From positions 50,836,997-50,900,996 of the forward strand of contig OX411551.1 of NCBI GenBank assembly GCA_948146395.1: 64,000 nucleotides of DNA, written 5' to 3'. This document shows positions 23,213 to 32,978 of this stretch, piece after piece. The position numbers and the translations under genes are program-made. Source of the DNA: Fragum whitleyi. Taxonomy: Eukaryota; Mollusca; Bivalvia; Cardiida; Cardiidae. The stretch's first letter is position 1, and each line of letters begins with the position of its first letter. A model generated the notes under the pieces. It saw nothing but the letters and a program-made list of their open reading frames with translations. It ran no database searches and was not told where the DNA came from.

Positions 23213-24481
23213 GTAAGTGCATCTTCCAAGCATCTAGGAGCAAAAGCTTCAATGAAATCTATAGCTAAAAAGTTCCTCAATCACAGAGAGGTCAGTGCTC
23301 AAGAGGCAGTCTACAGACTCATGTCATTACCCCTAACAAAAGGATCTAGGGAGGTTGTATTTATACCTACAGATTTTCCAGAAAATAGAACACGATTATT
23401 CAAACCTATGAATATCATTAATCAGCTAGATGATGATGATTCTGAAATATATCAAAGTGGATACCTAGAAAGATACCCAGTCAGACCAAATTGTTTGGAA
23501 AAAATATGTTTGGCAGAATTTGTTGCAAAATACAAGGTCTGCCAAAAGAAACAAGAAAAAGAGGAAAACAAATGCTCTGAAAATGACATACCGAAATATA
23601 TCACGTTAAAGCATGGGAAAGGACATATGACACACAGGCAAGAACCTGCCATCATAAGAGCCCACCAGTGGTCTAACCAGTGGTCTATTAACAAACAACC
23701 AGAACAGTACTATCACAGTCTGTTGATACTCTATTATCCATGGAGGGATGAACTGAATGATTTGAAAGGAGAGTCTTATAGTGAAAGCTACAAGGAAAAA
23801 TATGAAATAATTCAGGAGAATAGGAATAAATATGAAAAACATGCTGAAGATGTAGAGGAGGCCATAGAGAGATTAGAGGAATGTGACTCCATGGAAGAAA
23901 ACTGGATAGTTCTTGCACCACAAACAGAACAGGGTAGACTAGATGAAACAAGAGAGGGAGTTGAGGTAGAGGAAAGTATCAGCAATGCTTATGATACAAC
24001 CAGGGAAAGCCATTCACTGAGAGATATTGGGCTACTGGAATATCAGTATGAGCTAGATACAGAAACTATGACTAACAGAGACTGGTTTCAACTAATTCTT
24101 TTACTTAATTCTCGTCAGTATGAACTTCATCAATTTATTGTGGATTGGTGTTCTAGGATGTTCCTCAGTTATATGTTAACCAAACCAAAGCCATTCTATA
24201 TATTCTTGACAGGAGGAGCTGGTGTTGGAAAAAGCCACCTTGTGCGCACCATAGTTCAGAGTGTACAGCGACTTTTATCTCGTGATAATCAGACAGATAC
24301 CAACCACATTTTAGTCTGTGCCCCTACTGGAGCTGCAGCTTACAATATATCTGGACACACCCTCCACTCTGCTTTTCTTTTACCTCTCCATACACGTAAA
24401 ACTGATGACTATATATGTCTCTGGAGAAAAACTAGAGGCATTAAAGGAAGCTATTGGGAACATCAAAGTTCTGGTAATTGA
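23213..24481 (+). pseudogene. Helentron ORF segment 5: Rep C-terminus and helicase motifs I/Ia
   Basis: Same frame as the Rep segment across the TGA. It contains the Rep-to-helicase linker (AQEAVYRLMSLPLTKGSREV, ITLKHGKGHMTHRQEPAII). The PIF1-type Superfamily 1 helicase then starts with Walker A FLTGGAGVGKSHLVR (~24207-24250) and motif Ia CAPTGAAAYNISGHTLHSAF. A frameshift near 24395-24415 diverts the end of this frame. Confidence 0.92.
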
Positions 24482-24956
24482 TGAAATATCTATGGTAGGA
24501 TGTGATATTCTTCTCACAATTCATAGAAGACTATGTGATATCATGGGAAATGAGGAACCATTTGGTGGAATTTCCATTCTAGCTGTGGGTGATCTTCTAC
24601 AGTTACCTCCTGTAGCTCAAAGGCCTGTGTATGCAGAACCATCTGATGAAATGGCGGCTATATATAGTTCACTGTGGCAAAATTTATTTCACATTGTACA
24701 GCTTACCGAAATACAACGACAAAAAAATGATACCCTATTTGCTTCTCTACTGAACAGAGTAAGAGTTGGAGCCCATTCAGCAGAAGATCTGGAAGTCTTG
24801 AATACCAGATACAAGTCCCAATCACATGACATTCCAAATGAGGCCACACATATATTTGCATATAACAAACAAGTGGATGATCACAACAATACCAAATTAG
24901 AGCAAATGTCTTGTACACAATTTACATTAAATGCAATAGACTCTAAAAAAAGATGA
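24400..24956 (+). pseudogene. Helentron ORF segment 6: helicase motifs II-IV
   Basis: Continues the helicase in the next frame. Motif II (Walker B) is VLVIDEISMVG, motif III GGISILAVGDLLQLPPV, then LTEIQRQKN and IFAYNKQVDDHNNTKLEQ. The open frame reaches further left (24318), but the bases before ~24400 belong to the other frame. It ends at an A7 run near 24945 that shifts the frame. Confidence 0.9.
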
Positions 24957-25350
24957 TCAAACAGGCCAAATAGACACAACTCCATTTGAAGCCAACTATG
25001 GAGGTTTACAAAAGACTCTTATATTATCAATAGGTGCAAAAGTTATGCTCATCAAAAACCTGGATGTGACAGATGGTCTTGTGAATTCCGCAACAGATAT
25101 TGTCACTGGTTTTCATCCTGCACCTCCTGATACTGATACTGAACAGTATAAACCCAAATTTGTCCTTGTGAAATTTGATGAACAAAGAGTAGGACAAAAG
25201 TGTCGAAGTCATCACAAACCACAATTTCCAGATTCTTCAACACCGATTCCAATGATAGAATCACAGATTCGACTCGGAAAATACTCAAAAATAACCAAAA
25301 AAAAGAATTCAATTCCCTCTTACGCTATCATGGGCAGTGACAATTCATAA
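24957..25350 (+). pseudogene. Helentron ORF segment 7: helicase middle
   Basis: Resumes as KKDDQTGQIDTTPFEANYGG and has IGAKVMLIKNLDVTDGLVNS, the helicase motif V-type block. A run of A near 25300 shifts the frame before the motif that contains WAVTIHKEQGKT. Confidence 0.85.
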
Positions 25351-26245
25351 GGAGCAAGGCAAAACAGAAAACCAACTTGTAGTTTCTTGTAAAGGACATT
25401 TCCAGGCCGGACAGTTTTATACAGCAATTAGTAGAACTAAAACATTAGATGGCCTTTATCTAATAGATGAAGTAACAGATGCTAAAATCAAGGTAAACAA
25501 GAACTCTGTGTCGGAAATAAATGGAATGAAGTTGGAAAAACCTTTTAAGTTTGTCAGAAGTAAGACATTTGATGCCTTAACTCAAACCCATTTGAAATTA
25601 TTGTCTCATAATGTAAACTCTATATTGCCTCATTCTAAGTGCATAGAGAAAGAATTTGATATGAACAAATTCCATGTGATTTGTTTTCAAGAAACTTGGT
25701 TAAAACCTAATGATTCAGCACCTCAATTTAAGGACTTTCATTGTCAACGTGCGGACAGCTGTTCTAACAACATAAGGAGACAAGGAGGACTTCTGACGTA
25801 TGTCCATAATGACTACATCGTTCTTTTATCAAAGATTTTACCAAATATAGACACACAACATTTGATTTCCATCATTACTCCCAGAGAAAATCGTGACATT
25901 CGTATTTGTGTTCTATCAATATATCGTAACCCAAAGATCCCTCACAAGTTATTCATGAATGAATTAGAGACTATTCTCCAAAGTATACCTGTTCACATAC
26001 CTACTGTTGTTGTTGGTGACTTCAATATCAACCTGTTGAAAAAACAATCATCGTCTACAGATGTTACCTACCTTCTCCGGTATTATGGACTGATCCAGTA
26101 TGTAGAAAAACCAACACACAGGAAGGGAGGACTATTAGACCACATATATACCAACCAACAGCCTGTTATTATAGATACAATTACCACCTACTACAGTGAC
26201 CATTTCATAGTGTCGTTAGCAGTTCCTTGTCAGATGATACACTAA
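25305..26245 (+). pseudogene. Helentron ORF segment 8: helicase end and endonuclease
   Basis: Opens with QFPLTLSWAVTIHKEQGKT and motif VI FYTAISRTKTLDGLYL, completing PIF1. About 60 residues later an exonuclease-endonuclease-phosphatase fold starts: LLSHNVNS (Asn), ICFQETWL (Glu), GGLLTYVHND, ICVLSIYRNPK, VVVGDFNIN (Asp-x-Asn), KGGLLDHIYTN (Asp) and YYSDHFIV (Asp-His). All catalytic positions of AP-endonuclease-like nucleases of non-LTR origin are present. The stop at 26243-26245 looks natural, since it follows the final DH block. It is the longest undamaged domain of the element. Confidence 0.92.
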
Positions 26246-26776
26246 CTAGGGTAAAGCTTGATTTTCTTATATAGAAGAAGCAATATAGATCACAAAGTAA
26301 AATGACTATATTTAGACTGAAGTTATTAAGCAAAACATTTATGATAAGAATTTTACAAGTAATACTTAATATTCATTCCACCATAAAGAGATCAAAATGT
26401 ATTATGTCCCCCGTCACAGGGAAAAGAGACCATATGGGAAAATAAATATTTGAAAAAGAGATTGGTTCTGGTACAGGTTAAGCAGATGAAGCATTTCAAA
26501 AATTCTTTCTCAGAAAGATAGATTCTTAATTGAAGATTCATTGAATTAGTAAAGTGCACAAAATTTCAACCCGAGTAAGTCTGAACAGTCCACACAGTCT
26601 GACAAGAGTTCAACTATTATGCACTGCGTGATGCTCCTTTTTCATGTGAACGTTCACAATTATTATTTCTTTTTGTGTGATGGGCACATCATACTAATCA
26701 CAGGCATATAACTTGAATTCTCAATATTTGTTACAAACACGTCCTGCACTAATAGCACATATTTGGACAAAGCGCT
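26246..26776 (+). other. Helentron 3' non-coding tail
   Basis: AT-rich sequence between the stop codon and the 3' sub-terminal repeat. A short polyadenylation-like AATAAA occurs near 26440. No other structure. Confidence 0.5.
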
Positions 26777-26813
26777 GGTGGGGGGTATTAGTCCGCTTTG
26801 CGACAGTTCTAGT
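26777..26813 (+). repeat. Helentron 3' terminus
   Basis: GGTGGGGGGTAT is the inverted partner of the 5' end. The short hairpin GTCCGC-TTT-GCGAC and TTCTAG follow, then the TTTT flank. Order (sub-terminal repeat, hairpin, end) fits published Helentron structure. In the HINEs of this window the same order is seen with other sequences. Confidence 0.82.
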
Positions 26814-26962
26814 TTTATTATATTCTACTTACTCAATCATAAAATATTAACATTATTCTTTGATAAATTTGACTTTTTTCATTCCGAAATACTTCCGAAA
26901 AACGCCCGTGACTGTGATAGATAATTCTGGATAAAACGCCTTCTCTGATTGGTTGTTGGAAA

Positions 26963-27146
26963 AATTATAGGTAACCCTCATTATTATAGGTAAACCCATA
27001 ATAATACCGGTGTACCGCTAAATATTGTAGGTATACCGGTAATAATAATGGCGGTTTACCCCCATTTTTATCGGTATACCGATAAAAATATGTAGGTATA
27101 CCCTCATTTTTATGGGTATACCTCCACTATTTTGTGGGTATAGCGG
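26963..27146. repeat. GGTATACC palindromic repeat block
   Basis: A cluster of GGTATACC and relatives (TAGGTATACC, GGTAAACC, CGGTATACCG, GGGTATACC) spaced by ATTATT or ATTTTTAT. Each unit is self-complementary. The block sits between the Helentron and the broken gene at 27.1 kb. Confidence 0.65.
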
Positions 27147-27990
27147 TAGTTTGACTTTTGATCCCGTTCGCGCGCCATACCAGAAAAAGTAAACATTTCT
27201 TTGTCAAACGTTTCTGCTCTAATAGAATTGCATGTACGTGTTATTGCGACTGCCTCAGTTGTCAAATCATTAGAATTGATAGTTTCTTTCATGAGTGATT
27301 TTAAACCTTCACTGAAAACTAAAAGTAGATTTTTACCATCAGATTGTTCCCGACAACTGGGGGTAAATGTTTCTAGTATTTTGTTTTTGAGACGACCTTT
27401 ATTAATATTCTTACCAGAACCAACAACTCGTAATTTCTTTTCAGACAAAAGGTGAAGCTCATAAAATTTATAGATAAAGTTACCCTCTTTATCACCAGTT
27501 TCAATATAATGAATCAATTCAGCGAAAACCAATGTTTCTGTAGAATCAGTACGAGAAAAAGACATATTTTCCGATTGACGCTCAAACGTACGAAAACGGT
27601 TTTTGTACTTCAGCATACATTTACTCTGGTACATTCCCTCAATAGCAACAGGATCACACCAGAAAACTTCTTAAAAGAGACAAATCTTGCATTTTTGCTG
27701 CCGTATTTCTGAGGTTTGCATCAATGTTTAAGGTAGAACAAGAATGTTGCTCTGTAACAGTTGAAGAAAGCCGGTGTGATTTTCTCTCTGACGGACACTC
27801 GTCTTCAATCATATGTTTAATACACTCTTTCGAGTGCAACAGTTTAGACTCAGGAAATTTGAGCCTGCAAGATTTGTACTTTTTCGTGTGATCATGTCAT
27901 CTACACTTTCTGGTTTGAAATGGCAATGGACGGAGGCATTTTCTTCATATCAGAAAAGCCTTGCACAATCTTTTGAAAGTTGTTATATAT
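27110..27990 (-). pseudogene. Multicopy-type gene of unknown function, broken
   Basis: Read on the - strand: Cys/His-containing start (SVHCHFKPESVDD, then KYKSCRLKFPESKLLHSKEC), RNTAAKMQDLSLL, then CDPVAIEGMYQSKCMLKYKN, FAELIHYIETGDKEG, YELHLLSEKKLRVVG, LKNKILETFTPSCREQSDGK and LLLVFSEGLKSLMKE. This order resembles an uncharacterised protein family that is present in many copies in cnidarian, mollusc and fish genomes, often near transposons (recollection, not searched). At least two frameshifts, near 27660 and 27890, break it. The last residues of the open frame run into the GGTATACC block and are probably not native. Function unknown. Confidence 0.6.
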
Positions 27991-29009
27991 TTCAAGGTAA
28001 TTTGGCTTAACAGAAGGGTTTAACAAGTACCTATCTGATTTGCCAAACATAATACAATTTGACCAATTGAAACATGCCGGCCTAGATTCAGAAATCTATG
28101 CCTTGACGTTACGGTCTTTGTAAGCATGGTTGTTTACTAAGACTACCTAGGCAGAATTTGAAAATGGATAGAACTTTACAAACACAAGTTATACTCAAAT
28201 ATGAAATGATAATACCCTTCCTATGAACGAAACCGGAGTTGATATTGACCTAAAATTTGAGTGGGCTCTGCAATTGCAAATATTAGTCGCAATGACCATG
28301 AATCTACTTTGCAGAGGAAATGTTCTGGAGAAATAGAACCGCTAGCTTTAAGAATAATAAAAATCGAATTCAATTTCGTCACAATTGCGTAATTATTTAC
28401 GCTAGTTGGATCATATTCGAAGGTTCAAGGGAAGAGTATCCGGATGGTACACTTTACGAACTTTAAAATCTCAAAAAAAATCGCTAACCAGGCCTCACAA
28501 ATCGGGCACCCCTAGTGCAAAATTTATCTAAAAGTGATATCTGACCGCTCAAACAAAATGTCACTTTCGTCCGGAGTGTCACGATCGACCCTATTTTCTT
28601 ACATTAGAGCCAAGACTAATAACTGTAGCTCTAACATGGGGACTAACGTTTTTGTTATTATTTGGTTATATGACGCATTTTTGGAAATTTCTTCTTGAAA
28701 TCGCTTGCTACTAAGGCTTGTTAGCTCTAAATAATGTATCTATAAAAATCTATATCTAAAAAAAATGTTTAAAATGAAAATGGTACAAGCGCTTAAAATG
28801 TTTTCCTCTATATTGATTACACTGGAAATTACATACACGGTCGCTTTATGGTAAAGTATTTCTATGGAAATATGTAATTCCTGAAAGAGGGGATGTTTTG
28901 AGTTTTAACTGCAGTAGATGCAAGTATATTTGATTTTGTAAGAATAATGCATAGTTTCTGCTGTCCTGCGTTTAATACTATATTTGCATGTTTGTATGAT
29001 TTGATGGTG
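27991..29009. other. Intergenic, no gene seen
   Basis: AT-rich; no domain, tRNA or repeat recognised. Confidence 0.5.
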
Positions 29010-29758
29010 CACAAAAAATTGGACGCGTATTTCGGCCACAAGCAATTTTCACAGTTAGAAATTAGGCGGTGCCTTCGGTTAGCGTGGCGTATTTCAAAAC
29101 ACTGAACCTAATTGATGTACGATTTCCATGGTTATTTTAGACTGTTCCAAATTCAAAGATGTTGCAGAAGACATTTTTTTATGTGATGACATTTTAGAAT
29201 ATTGTGACTCTTTGGGGAGAAAACATTATGGGAAATGAAGAAGCTGCTTGGCACAAGCAATTTTTTCATTTCCAATCATGTTTACCTATGACATTGCCTT
29301 ATAGGGCGTCAAAAGGCCTCCCTGTGTGGAAATGAGATAAACTAACCAAAGAAAAAATTAGGGTGTTCCAATTCCATAGCTGCTACAGACGACAAAATAG
29401 ATGTACAATACAAATACATTTGTGTATAATTTAACTGAGAAAATATTGCAGCAAAAGGAGAAAAATTTGGTTACCAGCATTTTCCTCTTTTGCCTTAATG
29501 TTTTCCCAATCCTTTTCTCCTGGAGACGTTTAAACTAGGTCTCGTTTGGTAAAGGTTAATTGTAATATTATATATACATTGTAAAAGATAACACCTTATT
29601 TGAGTCCTTGCAATCTGACCACGGCCGAAAATTTTGCCCTACCAAAAAGGTCCCTTTTCGCTTGATGGGTCATATTTCGAATTAGCAAATCTCCAAAACT
29701 TTAGAAGCAATCAACATCAAACTTTTTCCATTGATTGTATACATTTCTTTTTTTGTGG
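29010..29758 (+). repeat. 749-bp direct tandem repeat, copy 1
   Basis: Begins CACAAAAAATTGGACGCGTA and ends just before the second CACAAAAAATTGG. Non-coding. It matches copy 2 (29759-30509) almost base for base; I noticed only a C/T change in TTCATTTCC's left flank (~29263 vs ~30013), one T indel in AAAGGTTAATTG and a poly-T length change. Confidence 0.95.
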
Positions 29759-30509
29759 CACAAAAAATTGGACGCGTATTTCGGCCACAAGCAATTTTCA
29801 CAGTTAGAAATTAGGCGGTGCCTTCGGTTAGCGTGGCGTATTTCAAAACACTGAACCTAATTGATGTACGATTTCCATGGTTATTTTAGACTGTTCCAAA
29901 TTCAAAGATGTTGCAGAAGACATTTTTTTATGTGATGACATTTTAGAATATTGTGACTCTTTGGGGAGAAAACATTATGGGAAATGAAGAAGCTGCTTGG
30001 CACAAGCAATTTCTTCATTTCCAATCATGTTTACCTATGACATTGCCTTATAGGGCGTCAAAAGGCCTCCCTGTGTGGAAATGAGATAAACTAACCAAAG
30101 AAAAAATTAGGGTGTTCCAATTCCATAGCTGCTACAGACGACAAAATAGATGTACAATACAAATACATTTGTGTATAATTTAACTGAGAAAATATTGCAG
30201 CAAAAGGAGAAAAATTTGGTTACCAGCATTTTCCTCTTTTGCCTTAATGTTTTCCCAATCCTTTTCTCCTGGAGACGTTTAAACTAGGTCTCGTTTGGTA
30301 AAGGTAATTGTAATATTATATATACATTGTAAAAGATAACACCTTATTTGAGTCCTTGCAATCTGACCACGGCCGAAAATTTTGCCCTACCAAAAAGGTC
30401 CCTTTTCGCTTGATGGGTCATATTTCGAATTAGCAAATCTCCAAAACTTTAGAAGCAATCAACATCAAACTTTTTCCATTGATTGTATACATTTCTTTTT
30501 TTTGTGGCA
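29759..30509 (+). repeat. 749-bp direct tandem repeat, copy 2
   Basis: Second copy of the unit at 29010-29758, ending at the poly-T/GTGGCA junction. The near identity means a very recent duplication or an assembly duplicate of two haplotypes. Confidence 0.95.
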
Positions 30510-30896
30510 ATGCCTTATTCTGGGAGCATAATCCGTGTCCAACGGGTCTTGTTTTTTTGGGGTTTTTTACAGAAAACAGAAGGCCGAAAAAGAATTCGGT
30601 CTGACCTTCAAAGGACCAGTAGAAGCCGCATGACAACAAACTGACCTAAATCATTACACTTGCGTAAAGGGCACATTCCAGTTTATAGAAAGATCTAAGA
30701 AATGTTCCGAATGGTAAGGAAATTGAGTCCAACCATCTACATAAGGGAATAGGAATGTGGTATGATAAATCATGTTTCTTCCAATTTCTCTCAGTTGAAA
30801 GAAAAAAAAACATATATGATATACCTTTGAAATCTATACTTATGCCTACATGTGTTCGCATACATACTTATGACATGTTCATTATGATGGGTTATA
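30510..30896. other. Intergenic, no gene seen
   Basis: No recognisable coding sequence or repeat. Confidence 0.45.
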
Positions 30897-31321
30897 CAGT
30901 TAGTTACATCACTCTGATCAAAACAATTCTAAATTGATCGCTGAGCGCTACATTCATTCATTCCAAACACTCACTCAAATCGATCAAAAACGCTCCAAAA
31001 TTATTTGAAAACGTTTCGGAATCAATTAAGACGATCAATATCTTATTTAAGTTGATCAAATTATTCTACGATTTGATTGGCTGATGTGGATTTTAAAGTG
31101 TTTTATTGGTCCACGAAGACACAACAACGGTAAAGTACGTATAATTTATTAAAGGGGGGTAATACACATCGAAAATTTTGCTCATCTTGAACAAAATTAG
31201 CGATGTGGATTACATCCCTTTAATATCACTTAACACTCGCTCCACACACTCATTCAATTTCATGCTATAACCATTCTATAATCATTCAACTTGTCAATTT
31301 CACGATGTTGTTAACTGTTTA
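30897..31321. mobile_element. CAGT-ended MITE
   Basis: Ends: left TACAGTTAGTTACATC, right GATGTTGTTAACTGT (reverse). Core: GGGGGGTAATACACATCGAAA, TTTTGCTCATCTTGAACAAA, then ATTAGCGATGTGGATTACAT, a long imperfect palindrome. The ~425-bp length and TA-adjacent ends suggest a Tc1/mariner-mobilised MITE. Flank-side phrases 'CATTCATTCCAAACACTCAC' recur in all copies. Confidence 0.82.
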
Positions 31322-31778
31322 TTTCCATAGTTTCCTATGGAAGTACGGTAATAAACGAACAATAGATACAGTTTGTATTATATCCAAATTCTTACAAAAA
31401 TCGACTTTACGAATTTTAGTTTTGTAAATTCTGGATGGCAGCTGTAAGGCGATCTCTTAGTCGGTCCTTGAGGGCTGAAATACAAGTAGACCAAATCTTT
31501 ATTGTCAACCTTGCCTAGGATTAGTAGGCAAAGATCAAACAGAATGTTTTTGATGGATTTTCCGTCCGACTGTAATTCTAATCTATGTAAATACATTCAG
31601 AGATTAAATGAACGAAAATTAAAAAAAGGCTAAAGAATTCCAGTTCCTATACCAAATGTTATTAAAAAGCATTTTGAATGGTCCAAACGTATTAATACAT
31701 AAGTGCTTTCAGTTTATGCCTCCATGAAAATCATTTGAGCCTTTGCATAAAATTTAATGCTTCAATGATACTTATTTG
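31322..31778. other. Non-coding
   Basis: Holds a duplicated 'ATTTGAGCCTTTGCATAAAATTT' phrase (31733 and 31779), the left end of the neighbouring MITE. No gene seen. Confidence 0.45.
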
Positions 31779-32001
31779 AGCCTTTGCATAAAATTTCCAA
31801 CAATGTCACGCGATAGATATAAGTTGACCAGCCTTGACAATCACACGATGTATTGGAATTCTTGGGTTGTGACCACATATATCATTGGTCCGTTGCCAAC
31901 TTTTGATTGTTAGGTGAAGAGTCTGATCAGACTGCGGCTGCACAGAATGACCTTCATCTAAACGTTTCGCACACGTAAATTTGGTGGAAATGTCACGCAC
32001 T
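31779..32001. mobile_element. GAGCCTGTGCGT foldback MITE
   Basis: Left end TGAGCCTTTGCATAAAATTT then CCAACAATGTCACGCG. Right end TTGGTGGAAATGTCACGCAC, its inverted partner. Matches 43795-44002, where both arms are clearer (GAGCCTGTGCGT...ACGCACAGGCTC). Confidence 0.65.
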
Positions 32002-32356
32002 TAATCATTTCCTAATGTCATTTTGTAACATTTTTGCAAAAATTAAAATTTTACTCTTTGCGAAAATTTTCTATTTATGTTAATTGTGCTCAAACATACA
32101 AAATTGGTGATTTCGAAATATGTGTTTCATGGTTTCACGAATGATAAATTTTCAGCCAATCAAGAGGCTTGCTTTCGACAGACGAAGCTATCAGTAAAGT
32201 TTTAAGATTGTTGATTTCATGGAGGTATGAAAGTAAAATTCAATTTCGTTCACACTGTATGAATACGAGAAGCTGATTTATTTTTTAGTAAACTAAAGTT
32301 TTAAGTTTCATTGCCAAATAAAATCGAAAAATACTCTCTTCATATCTTTATTCTGT

Positions 32357-32500
32357 GGACCTGTAATAGCTCCGCAACATTTCGTCACTCATCGGATCTA
32401 TCACAATGTTGACCGAGTTTTCCTAATGAAAATCATTAGGAAACCTCGGTTAACATTGTTAAAGCTCATCACTTCCTAAACGTTGCGGAAGTATAACGGC
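32357..32500. mobile_element. GGACC palindromic MITE, copy 1
   Basis: Almost the whole ~140 bp folds on itself: GGACCTGTAATAGCTCCGCAAC on the left pairs with GTTGCGGAAGTATAACGGCTCC on the right, and the centre pairs CCTAATGA with TCATTAGG. A second copy is at 49168-49308. Confidence 0.78.
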
Positions 32501-32713
32501 TCCACTCCCTTAACATTCAATATCCCGAAGCAACATTGTAAAGCTTTATCCGTAATAAATCAGGTTTCCTATTGAACTACCTTTGTGCGTAAGATTTCAG
32601 AATACCTTCGTACTCAAAAAATGTTTCCATTTAGATTTAAAAACTGTTTTTAAATCAATCCAAACCCGCTCATCTTTATGGACAAAACTTAAAATATACT
32701 TTTACTAAATCTA

Positions 32714-32978
32714 TCACATACCATCAGTGGCCTTCTCAAAAGCTTTCCCGGCCTGTGTGTTGATGAAATCTTTAACATCACCCTTAATAACGGCTTGTTT
32801 GTATAGATCAACATAGTCTTTGATGTCAGCTGGGAGCTCATTGATGTTGGAGACCTGGGCTATCTGTTGCAAGAGCTCGTCCTTAGACCCAAGGATCTGT
32901 TGTTCGACATCTTGTCTCCATCTGCTGTATTCGTCCGTCAGTTCGCTCTGCAGGTACATCTTTAACGCATCGGTTGCT
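32714..32978 (-). CDS. Secreted repeat protein, last coding exon
   Basis: Acceptor ACCTGTGCAG; the junction completes a Pro codon (LPATDALK). Encodes a highly charged helical tail and ends KAFEKATDGM with TGA at 32714-32716. A GTATGTG sits at the stop (GATG/GTATGTG), so a further exon by splicing there cannot be excluded. Confidence 0.8.

Larger units (their letters stand above)
19110..26245 (+). pseudogene. Helentron Rep-helicase-endonuclease polyprotein, broken
   Basis: One long coding region of about 2,370 codons. Order: basic N-terminus, 21-residue repeats, DUF6570-like Cys region, acidic linker, Rep HUH nuclease, PIF1 helicase, endonuclease. Breaks visible: a frameshift at the G6 run ~19343-19349; TAG at 19510-19512; a one-base loss near 20520 inside the repeats; a frameshift ~21610-21650; TGA at 23210-23212; a frameshift ~24395-24415; frameshifts in A-runs near 24945 and ~25300. 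Sequence on both sides of each break still matches the expected family, so the damage is recent or partly sequencing error. The segments are listed separately below. Confidence 0.9.
18011..26813 (+). mobile_element. Helentron (rolling-circle transposon), near-complete
   Basis: This ~8.8-kb element carries every landmark of the Helentron branch of Helitrons. The 5' sub-terminal repeat TATACCCCCCACC (18011-18023) is found inverted as GGTGGGGGGTAT at 26777-26788. Just beyond it a short hairpin (GTCCGC-TTT-GCGAC, 26791-26804, one G missing from the second arm) precedes the 3' end. A CTGT/CCGTC microsatellite and ~144-bp tandem repeats follow the 5' end. The coding part holds Rep, PIF1 helicase and an endonuclease domain fused downstream of the helicase, which is the Helentron hallmark. 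The element would move by HUH-tyrosine nicking and strand displacement in the nucleus. Multiple small indels mean this copy is now non-autonomous. The outermost few bases are approximate. Confidence 0.92.
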
